NCBI RefSeq assembly: GCF_003751225.1
Contig: NZ_RJKE01000001.1
Location: forward strand, 8,928,001-8,992,000
Source of the DNA: Actinocorallia herbida
GTDB lineage: Bacteria; Actinomycetota; Actinomycetes; Streptosporangiales; Streptosporangiaceae
Direction of reading: 5' to 3'
DNA: 64,000 nt
Shown: piece by piece, positions 10,331 through 17,400 of the stretch
Numbering within the stretch: the stretch's first letter is position 1
Layout: each line of letters opens with the position of its first letter
Program-made: the position numbers and the translations under genes
The notes under the pieces: model-generated
The model's database searches: none
Told to the model about the DNA's origin: nothing
What the model saw: the letters and a program-made list of their open reading frames with translations, nothing else

Positions 10331-11668
10331 ATGCGGTCGCATGACGGTCCCTCCCCCGCCAGGTCGCTCTCCCGCCGCGGCGTCCTCGGGCTCGGCGCCC
10401 AGGCGCTGGCCGGCGCCGCCCTCGCCGGATGCGCGAAGCCCGCCCGGCACAACGGCGAGCTGACCGTGATGACGCACGCGAACGAGTTCGACGAGGCCGC
10501 GCGCAAGGAGGCGGAACGGGTCCTCGGCGTCCGGGTCCGCCGGCTCGACCCCGATCTCACCCGGCTCACCGCGATGCTCGCCGAAGGCGGTCCCCCGGAC
10601 GTCATCCGGGGGAGCGGGACCATCGACGCGCCCTTCCTCGCCGCGTCCCGGCTCGCCCTCGACCTCGATCCCCACCTCACGGCGAGCAAGGCCATCGACG
10701 CGGCCGACCTCGACCCCGTGGGCGACGCGTGGCGGTTCGACGGAGTCCGGCAGGGAGCCGGGCCCCGGTACGGACTCGTCAAGGACTACTCCCAAGACGG
10801 GATGTTCTGGTGCGACGCCTCCCTTTTCGACCGCGCCGGGGTGGCCCTGCCCGACCCGTCCCGGCCTCTCGGCCACGACGCCTGGCTGGACCTGGCCCGC
10901 GACCTGACCGTCCGCAGCGGTGGCCGGACCACCACCTACGGCCTCGACGTGTCCGGACTCGGCGGATTCCTCCACCTGATGGGGATGACGGCGTCGGCGG
11001 GCGGCCGGATCTTCGGCGACGACCTCGCGACCGTCGACTTCTCCGCGCCCGAGCCCAGGGAGGTCCTGCGCTGGTATCTCGCCTACATCCGGGCGCGGAC
11101 CGGTTTCAGCCCCGTCGACCTGAACCCCGACGGGTGGCCGTGGCCCGCCTTCCAGGCGCGGCGGATGGCGATGGTCATGGCCGGGTACTGGCTCGGCGCC
11201 CTCATCGCCGACGAGCCCGCCCTGCCCGCGGACGCCCGGCTCATGCCCGCGCCGTCGTTCGGAGGGCCGCGTGTCAGCCCCTGCTACGCCGCGGCGGGCC
11301 TGTGGATCCCGCGGACCTGCCCCATCCCCGAGACCGCCTGGGCGTTCTTCGAGTGGTACTTCGCCGGGGCGCCCGCCCGCGACCGCGCCGACCGCGGCTT
11401 CGGCGTGCCGCCGCTCACCTCGCTGCGGTCGCGGCTGCCCGCCGCCGAGCCGTTCCAGACGCGAGCGCTGGAGGTCCAGCGCGCGGAGCTGCCCCATCTC
11501 ACGGTCCTGTCCTTCACCCCCTACGCCCGGGAGGAGGCGCTGGACGCCGTCATCAACCGGGTCGTCCCCGAGGCGTTCGCGCGTGACGCGTCGCCCGGCG
11601 CCCTCGCCGAACTGCTGACCACCGAGATCAACGAGGTCCTCGCGCGCGGGAGGGAGCGGGTCGGGTGA
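10331..11668 (+). CDS. ABC importer sugar-type solute-binding lipoprotein
   Basis: The N-terminus has a twin-arginine signal (LSRRGVLGLG, residues 13-22) and a lipobox LAGC with C34, so it should be exported folded and lipid-anchored. The rest is a family 1 extracellular solute-binding fold of normal length (445 residues), with GMTASAGGRI and DGWPWPAFQARRMAMVM segments typical of sugar-binding proteins. The ligand is not predictable. The stop overlaps the start of the first permease by 4 bases. No ATPase gene is nearby, so a shared MsiK-type ATPase is likely. Confidence 0.92.
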   Translation: MRSHDGPSPARSLSRRGVLGLGAQALAGAALAGCAKPARHNGELTVMTHANEFDEAARKEAERVLGVRVRRLDPDLTRLTAMLAEGGPPDVIRGSGTIDAPFLAASRLALDLDPHLTASKAIDAADLDPVGDAWRFDGVRQGAGPRYGLVKDYSQDGMFWCDASLFDRAGVALPDPSRPLGHDAWLDLARDLTVRSGGRTTTYGLDVSGLGGFLHLMGMTASAGGRIFGDDLATVDFSAPEPREVLRWYLAYIRARTGFSPVDLNPDGWPWPAFQARRMAMVMAGYWLGALIADEPALPADARLMPAPSFGGPRVSPCYAAAGLWIPRTCPIPETAWAFFEWYFAGAPARDRADRGFGVPPLTSLRSRLPAAEPFQTRALEVQRAELPHLTVLSFTPYAREEALDAVINRVVPEAFARDASPGALAELLTTEINEVLARGRERVG

Positions 11669-12591
11669 GCGCTCCCGCAGGGACGGCCCGCAAGAGCCGC
11701 GTCTTCTACGTGTTCGTCCTTCCGTGGGTCATCGGGTTCCTCACCCTCACCGCCTTCCCCCTGGCGTACGCCTTCTGGCTGAGCCTCACCAGCGCCGACG
11801 TGCTCTCCCAGGACAGCGACTTCGTCGGAGCCGCCAACTACACCGAACTCCTCCACGACGCGCGAGCGGGCGAAGCCTTCGCCCGTACCGCCCTGTTCAC
11901 CTTGGCGACCGTTCCGGCGAGCGTCCTTGGCGGACTTCTCTTGGCCGTTCTCGTGCAGCGCCCCCTACCGGGCCGGGCCTTCTACCGCGCCGCGTTCTTC
12001 CTTCCCTCCGTGGTGCCTCCGGTGGCGACGGCGATCGCGTTCAAGGCGCTGTTCGCGCGCGACACCGGGGCCGTCAACGGGGTCCTCGGGCTCGCCGGGG
12101 CCGAGGCCGTCACCTGGACGGAGGGGCCGCACATGACCGCCGTGCTGGTCTGCCTGGCGCTGTGGGGCGTCGGCAGCTTCATGACGATCTCGCTCGCCGC
12201 CCTCCAGGACGTGCCGCGCGACCTCTTCGACGCCGCCCTGGTGGACGGCGCGGGGGCGCTGCGCACGTTCACCGCGGTCACCCTGCCGCTCATCTCACCC
12301 GTCCTGCTGTTCCAGGCCGTCACCGGGGTCACCGCGGGACTCCAGACGTTCCTGCCCGCGCTGCTCCTGGCCCCCGGATCCGGCGGGGGCGACCTCACCA
12401 CGATGCCGCAGGGCGGCTACTTCTTCATGATCCACGTCTATGTGGCCTACTTCGCCGAAGGGCGCTTCGGATACGCCTCGGCTCTGCTGTGGGTGCTCTT
12501 CCTGCTCACCCTCGCGTGCACAGGAGTGCTGTTCAGGCTCTCCCGAAGGTTCGTCTTCACCTTGGTCGGCCCCGGGGGTGGTCGTCCTTGA
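11665..12591 (+). CDS. ABC importer permease 1 (MalF/UgpA type)
   Basis: A 308-residue inner-membrane subunit with six predicted helices (first at about 12-32, FYVFVLPWVIGFLTLTAFPL). The EAA loop that contacts the ATPase reads AALVDGAGALRTFTAVTLPL. The GTG start overlaps the preceding stop (GTGA), so translation is coupled. Together with the next gene it forms the channel of a carbohydrate-type importer. Confidence 0.93.
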   Translation: MSAPAGTARKSRVFYVFVLPWVIGFLTLTAFPLAYAFWLSLTSADVLSQDSDFVGAANYTELLHDARAGEAFARTALFTLATVPASVLGGLLLAVLVQRPLPGRAFYRAAFFLPSVVPPVATAIAFKALFARDTGAVNGVLGLAGAEAVTWTEGPHMTAVLVCLALWGVGSFMTISLAALQDVPRDLFDAALVDGAGALRTFTAVTLPLISPVLLFQAVTGVTAGLQTFLPALLLAPGSGGGDLTTMPQGGYFFMIHVYVAYFAEGRFGYASALLWVLFLLTLACTGVLFRLSRRFVFTLVGPGGGRP

Positions 12592-13394
12592 GGCATCCCC
12601 TCCTGCACTTCGCCCTGATCTGCCTGGCGGTGCTCTTCCTCAGCCCTCTCCTGTGGCTGTTCCTCGCGGCGCTGAAGAGCCCCGATGAGCGGGCGTCGGA
12701 CCACTGGCTGCCCGCGCAGCCCCGCTGGGGGAACTTCGCCGACGCGTTCACCCGGATCGACTTCTCCGGGCACCTCCTGAACTCCGTCATCCTGGCCTGC
12801 CTCTACTCGGTGCTCACGACGGCGAGTTCCGTCTGCGCGGGCTACGGCTTCGCGCGCCTCACCGCACGCGGGGAGAAGCCCCTGTTCGCGCTGCTCGTGA
12901 TGACCATGATGACGCCCGGCATCGTCACCCTCGTGCCGACGTACCTGCTGTTCGCGAGACTCGGCCTCGTCGGCACGTACTGGCCGTGGGTCCTGTGGGG
13001 GCTCGGCGGGAACGCCTACATCATCTTCCTCTTCCGGCAGTTCTTCGCCGCCGTCCCCAGGGAGCTCGAAGAGGCCGCCTTCATCGACGGCTGCGGGCAC
13101 GTCCGCCTGTTCCTGCGCGTCGTGCTGCCCCAGTCCGGCCCCGCCCTGACCGCCTCCGCGGTGCTCACCTTCGCCTGGGCCTGGGGCGACTGGACGGGCC
13201 CGCGCCTGCTCCTCGACGAGAGGACGACGACGCTGGCGGTGGCCGTCCCGATGGGGTACGCGGACCCGTCCGGGCACGGCGTGGACAACCTCCTCGCCGC
13301 GGGATCCCTGCTGTACGTGCTCCCTTTGCTCCTGCTCTTCCTGTTCGCCCAGCGGTACTTCACCGCGGGCGCCTACGCCTCCTGGATGCGGTAG
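12588..13394 (+). CDS. ABC importer permease 2 (MalG type)
   Basis: A 268-residue membrane subunit of the carbohydrate uptake CUT1 class, with helices from the start (HFALICLAVLFLSPLLWLFL) and the EAA loop EEAAFIDGCGHVRLFLRVVL. The start is a TTG at 12588, the only start in frame near the upstream stop; it overlaps that stop as TTGA and has GGGGGTGG 8 bases upstream. A non-ATG/GTG start here is unusual, but the frame, the helices at once after it and the coupling support it. Confidence 0.9.
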   Translation: MRHPLLHFALICLAVLFLSPLLWLFLAALKSPDERASDHWLPAQPRWGNFADAFTRIDFSGHLLNSVILACLYSVLTTASSVCAGYGFARLTARGEKPLFALLVMTMMTPGIVTLVPTYLLFARLGLVGTYWPWVLWGLGGNAYIIFLFRQFFAAVPRELEEAAFIDGCGHVRLFLRVVLPQSGPALTASAVLTFAWAWGDWTGPRLLLDERTTTLAVAVPMGYADPSGHGVDNLLAAGSLLYVLPLLLLFLFAQRYFTAGAYASWMR

Positions 13395-13397
13395 CCG

Positions 13398-15509
13398 ATG
13401 CGCGTCCAGATCGGATCGGTCGTCGTCGAGACCGGAGCCGCCGCCCCGGAAGGCGGGCCGCCCTGGACGCTGCCGCGCCGTCCCGCGGCCTTCACCGGAC
13501 GCGCCGAGGAACTCGAAGAGATCGTCGCCCAGGCGTCATCGGCCGGGGCGCCCTCGATCATCTGCCTGTGCGGCCGTCCCGGGGTCGGCAAGACCGCGCT
13601 GGCGCTGGAGGCGGCGCACCGGCTCCGCGGGCGCTTCCCCGGCGGCGCCCTGTTCGCCGAGGCGCGCGCGCACAGCGGCGGCGAACGGCTGGGCGCGATG
13701 GAGGTCCTGGAGCGCCTCCTCAGCGATCTCGGGCACTCCCCCGCGCACATCCCCGGCGACCGCGAGGCCCGCGCGGCGGCGTTCCGGGAGGTCACCGCCG
13801 GCCGCCGGATGGTCGTGGTCGTCGACGACGTCGTCTCCCCCGCCGAGCTGCCGCTGCTGCGCCCGGCCCGCGGCTCGCTGCTGCTGGCGACGGGCAGGCG
13901 CGTCATGACCGCGCCGGACGCGCTGACCTTCGCCCTCGACGGGCTGCGCCCCCGCGACGCCGTCCGGCTGCTCACCGCGGCCGGGGCGGGGGAGGAGACC
14001 GCCGAGGACATCGCGCGCGCCTGCGGCAGGCTCCCGCTGGCGCTGCGGATCGCCGCGGCGCGGCTGGCGCTCGACCCCGGCCTGCGCGCCGCCGACCTCG
14101 CCGCGGCCCTCGCCCGCCCCGACGGGCGGCTGTTCGCGCTCAGCGACGGCATGGGCGACCGGGCGGTCCGGGCGACCTTCGCCTCCTCCTACGCCTCGCT
14201 CGACCCCTCGGCGCGGCGCTTCTTCCGGCTGCTCGCGGCACTGCCGCTGGCCGACCTCACCGCGGGCTCCGCGGCCGTGCTCACCGGCGCGCCCGACGCG
14301 GGGGAGCGGCTGCGCGGCCTCGCCGACCTGCACCTGCTCGACGTCCGGGACGGCCACGGCGGCCCCCGCTACCGGATGCACGACCTCGTCGCGCTCTACG
14401 CGCGCGAACTGCTCGGTCCCGGCCGGGGCGACGCGGCGGCCGACCGCACCGCGGTCTGGTACGCGGCCCGCACCGCCGAGCACCGCGCCGCCCTCGACGG
14501 GCCGGACACCCGCGAGGCCCGGCAGTGGTACCTGGAGGAATGGGACAACATCGTCGCGGCCGGGAGCCGGCTGTTCCGCAGCGGGCTCGTCGAGGAGCTC
14601 TGGGCCCTCGTCCGCGCGGTGACCTCCGACGTCGACGTGCACTCGCCGTTCGGCGACTGGGAGCGGCTGCACCGCTGGGGGGCGCGGCTGTGCGCCCAGG
14701 CCGGGCAGCCGGACCGCGCGGCGCGGCTGCACGAGAGGCTGGCGCTCGCCTACCGCGAGGGCATGCGGATGAAGGAGGCCTTCGAGGAGGTCGCGGCGAT
14801 GCGGGAGCTGACCGCCGGGGACCCGCGCGGGACCGCCGACGCCGACCACGCCGAGGCGAACCTGCTGCGCGACGAGGGAGACCTGGACCGGGCCCTGTGG
14901 CTGACCCTGCGCGCGCACGGGGTCTTCGTGGCCGACCGCGACTGGACCGCCGTCGGGTGGGCGCTGCACGGGCAGGCCGACCTCGTGCGCGCGCAGGGGC
15001 ACGCGCTGCACTCCCTGCGCCTCCGCGTCACCGAGATCGCCGCGTTCACGCGCGGCGACGACCGCTTCGGCCTCGCCTGGGCGTACCACGGGCTGGGGGA
15101 GGCGTACGTGGACCTCGGACGGTACGCGGAGGCTGAGGCCAACCTTCGGACGGCCCTGCGCGTGCTGGCCGAACTGGGCGCCTTCAAGAGCGAAGGCTGG
15201 ACCCTGGAACTCCTCGCGAAGGTGCTGCTATCGCGGGGCCGTGAAGACGACGCGCTCGTCCTGTTCGAAAGGGCGCTGCGCTCCTACGAGACGCGCGGCA
15301 ACCGCGGCGACCAGGCCCGAGCACTGCTCCTGCTCGGGGACGCCGCCGCGCGTCGAGGGCGGGACGCGGAGGCGGCGACGCTGTGGCGCACCGCAAGGGC
15401 GCGGCTCGCCTCCCTCGACGGCGGACGTGTCGAGGACGTATCGGAGCGGCTTCGGTCCCGTCTCGAGGCGCTGACCGAGCCGGACGGGCACGGCGATACT
15501 GGGCCGTGA
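13398..15509 (+). CDS. NB-ARC/TPR NLR-like protein with N-terminal VQIG motif
   Basis: A 703-residue STAND protein. It begins MRVQIGSVVVETG, where V3-G6 match the RHIM core (V/I)Q(V/I)G. The entry motif FTGR (32-35) is followed by the P-loop GRPGVGKT (59-66), Walker B VVVVDD (139-144), the GxP-type LPLAL (212-216) and a clean MHD motif (327-329). TPR-like helical repeats fill about 470-690 (YHGLGEAYVDLGRYAEAEANL). There is no DNA-binding domain, unlike AfsR/SARP regulators, and no effector domain, so it should act through a partner. It begins 3 bases after the permease stop and is followed by a cyclase-fold gene 28 bases on. ATP-driven oligomerisation is inferred from the family. Confidence 0.92.
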   Translation: MRVQIGSVVVETGAAAPEGGPPWTLPRRPAAFTGRAEELEEIVAQASSAGAPSIICLCGRPGVGKTALALEAAHRLRGRFPGGALFAEARAHSGGERLGAMEVLERLLSDLGHSPAHIPGDREARAAAFREVTAGRRMVVVVDDVVSPAELPLLRPARGSLLLATGRRVMTAPDALTFALDGLRPRDAVRLLTAAGAGEETAEDIARACGRLPLALRIAAARLALDPGLRAADLAAALARPDGRLFALSDGMGDRAVRATFASSYASLDPSARRFFRLLAALPLADLTAGSAAVLTGAPDAGERLRGLADLHLLDVRDGHGGPRYRMHDLVALYARELLGPGRGDAAADRTAVWYAARTAEHRAALDGPDTREARQWYLEEWDNIVAAGSRLFRSGLVEELWALVRAVTSDVDVHSPFGDWERLHRWGARLCAQAGQPDRAARLHERLALAYREGMRMKEAFEEVAAMRELTAGDPRGTADADHAEANLLRDEGDLDRALWLTLRAHGVFVADRDWTAVGWALHGQADLVRAQGHALHSLRLRVTEIAAFTRGDDRFGLAWAYHGLGEAYVDLGRYAEAEANLRTALRVLAELGAFKSEGWTLELLAKVLLSRGREDDALVLFERALRSYETRGNRGDQARALLLLGDAAARRGRDAEAATLWRTARARLASLDGGRVEDVSERLRSRLEALTEPDGHGDTGP

Positions 15510-15537
15510 GGCGACTTGCGTTAGCGGAGGAGGCTCT

Positions 15538-16317
15538 GTGGACCCTGCCCTTGCCGCGCGGCGGATCTGTGTCGCGGTGGACGTCGAGAACTACAGCGGA
15601 CGCGGTGATCTCGCGCAGGAGGAGGTGCAGCGCGGCCTAGCGGCGCTGCTCCGGGGGGCGCACGCCGCGGCGGCCCCGGCCGTCGCCCTCGCGCGGCAGC
15701 CTTCCGGCGACGGAGAGGTCGCGCTGGTCGACCCTCCGGCCGACGAGGCGCGCTTCCTCGCGGACTTTGTCCACAGCCTGTGGACAGGACTCGGCGCGGA
15801 GGGCGAAGCCGTGCCTTTCCGGTTGCGCGTGTCCGTCCACTGCGGGATCGCGTGGCTCGGCGACAACGGGTTCGTCGGCCGGGCGGTGGTGAAGACCTGC
15901 CGGATGCTCGACTCGGCGGTGCTGCGCGCCGCCTTGCGCGACGACCCGGGCACCCGCCTTGCGCTCATGGTCTCCGACTCCTTCTACGACGACGTGGTCC
16001 GGCGCGATCCTCCGGGCCTGGCCGCCGCCCGCTTCACCGCCGCGCGCGTCGGCGGGCCCTTCGACGCCGACGCCTGGATCTGGACCGGTGGACGGCCCAT
16101 CGCGGCGGACGGCGAGCTCGTCCCCCGGACCACGCCCCCGGCGCCCCGGCCCGCGGCGCCGGACGAGATCAAGATCCCGCAGCCCGCCCCGGCCGCGCCG
16201 CTCGCCGCGATGTCGGTGACGGTCCACCCCGACGCCCGGGTCGGCACCCTGATCCAGGCCGCCGAGATCATCGGCGGGGTGCACCTGAGCGCCGCGCCGC
16301 CCCCCGGAGCGCCGTGA
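15538..16317 (+). CDS. Class III cyclase-fold protein with C-terminal amyloid-like motif
   Basis: Residues 8-185 resemble the class III nucleotide cyclase fold common as stand-alone degenerate proteins in actinobacteria: AVDVENYS (D15) at the first strand, SGDGE (56-60) at the metal site, and LRVSVHCGIA and MVSDSFYDDVV later. Only part of the catalytic set is evident, so activity is uncertain. A Pro-rich linker (about 190-225) leads to a C-terminal motif around 232-250 with the core LIQAAEIIGGVHL, which fits the G-x-x-x-Q-A-x-x-I-x-G-G-V-H pattern of BASS3/RHIM-like amyloid motifs. The GTG start has a strong GGAGGAGG 5 bases upstream. The stop overlaps the next start (GTGA). A likely effector or signalling partner of the NB-ARC protein. 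Confidence 0.85.
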   Translation: MDPALAARRICVAVDVENYSGRGDLAQEEVQRGLAALLRGAHAAAAPAVALARQPSGDGEVALVDPPADEARFLADFVHSLWTGLGAEGEAVPFRLRVSVHCGIAWLGDNGFVGRAVVKTCRMLDSAVLRAALRDDPGTRLALMVSDSFYDDVVRRDPPGLAAARFTAARVGGPFDADAWIWTGGRPIAADGELVPRTTPPAPRPAAPDEIKIPQPAPAAPLAAMSVTVHPDARVGTLIQAAEIIGGVHLSAAPPPGAP

Positions 16318-17183
16318 CGGCCTCCGAACCCGCCCTCCATCTGGAGGTGCACGGCCCCGTGGACACCGCGGTGCAGGTCGGCCGCCTGGTCCTGCGGCTG
16401 CCCGCGCCGTTCCCCGACCATCCGCCGTCACGCGCGGCCCGCGGCACGGAACTCGCCGCGCTGTGGCGGGCCGCCTCCGAGGCCGAGCCTCCCCCGGGCG
16501 TCGTGCTCACCGGGCCGTCCGGGAGCGGCAAGAGCACCCTCGCGCTCCAATGGGCCCACCAGGCGCACGGGCTGTTCCCGGGTGGACTACGGCACGCCGA
16601 CCTCTGTGCCGCTCCCGCGCCCGCGCCCACCGACCCGCCTGAGGGGCCGCGCAGCCTCCTCATCCTCGACAACGTGCCCGATGACTTCGATGTGGTGGCT
16701 CACCTTCCCGCCGCCGAATCCTGCTTCACCCTCATCACCACCCGCGTCCCGCGCCCTTCCCTCATCGTGGACGGGTTCCGCGCCCTCGCCGTCACGCCGC
16801 CGCCCCCTCCGTCGGCGCCTCTCCTCACCCTCCTGCACGATCTGCCCCACCTCGCCGACCCGGCCGGCCTCCCCTCCGACGCCCTGACGCCCCTGCTCCG
16901 GGCCGCGCAGGCCGAGGCCGAGGACACCCGCGACCTCCGCACCCACGCCGCCGTCAGCCTCCGCCTCGCCCGCCTCGACGCCGAAGCCGACCGCCCCGCC
17001 TCCGCCCTCCACTCCTACGCCCAAGCCCTCCACTCCTACGCCCACCTGGGAGACACCTCTTCCTACGCCCTCGCCCTCCGCGAGGCCACTCACCTCCACA
17101 GCTCCCTCCCGAAGGATCCGAACCGCCCCTCCCCACCGGAAGGGACGGCCCGGAGGCCCGCTCAGGACTCGGGGACGATGTAG
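16314..17183 (+). CDS. Short P-loop ATPase with N-terminal VQVG motif
   Basis: A 289-residue protein whose N-terminus carries EVHGPVDTAVQVGRLVLRLP (11-30), with V20-G23 matching the RHIM core. A P-loop GPSGSGKS (67-74) and Walker B SLLILDN (114-120) follow, but the ARC helical part and MHD motif of the upstream NB-ARC protein are missing. The end has one or two TPR-like helices (RPASALHSYAQALHSYAHLG). It could be a truncated NLR, or a regulator that co-assembles with the longer one. It starts inside the stop of the cyclase-fold gene, so the two are translated together. Confidence 0.85.
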   Translation: MTASEPALHLEVHGPVDTAVQVGRLVLRLPAPFPDHPPSRAARGTELAALWRAASEAEPPPGVVLTGPSGSGKSTLALQWAHQAHGLFPGGLRHADLCAAPAPAPTDPPEGPRSLLILDNVPDDFDVVAHLPAAESCFTLITTRVPRPSLIVDGFRALAVTPPPPPSAPLLTLLHDLPHLADPAGLPSDALTPLLRAAQAEAEDTRDLRTHAAVSLRLARLDAEADRPASALHSYAQALHSYAHLGDTSSYALALREATHLHSSLPKDPNRPSPPEGTARRPAQDSGTM

Positions 17184-17290
17184 GAGCAGACGACCTCGAT
17201 GACGTGCCGGTCGTGCCCCCGCCGACGAAGACGCGGACGTTGCCCGCGCCGTCGCGCAGGTAGTGGCCGCTCACGTCGATGGGCGCCTCG
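17162..17290 (-). pseudogene. Possible small frameshifted gene fragment
   Basis: On the minus strand a protein-like stretch (APIDVSGHYLRDGAGNVRVF) runs to a five-G run (plus-strand C run at 17216-17220). After a one-base shift the frame continues as GHDRHVIEVVCSYIVPES and stop. Joined, the two parts look like the end of one small protein. It may be a decayed gene, a sequencing slip in the homopolymer, or chance. Not recognised. Confidence 0.3.
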
Positions 17291-17400
17291 GTGGAGGCTC
17301 GGGAGGGGCTGCCGGGGTGGCCGGGCTGAAACCGTTCCTTTCCTGAGGGCGCGGGGCGCGTCGGAGGGGCGGGGGAAGGCGGCGGGCGGATACTGGAGGC

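Noticed and set aside
12986-15136. 716-codon plus-strand frame
   Set aside because: Arg/Pro-rich out-of-frame reading of the permease and NB-ARC genes.
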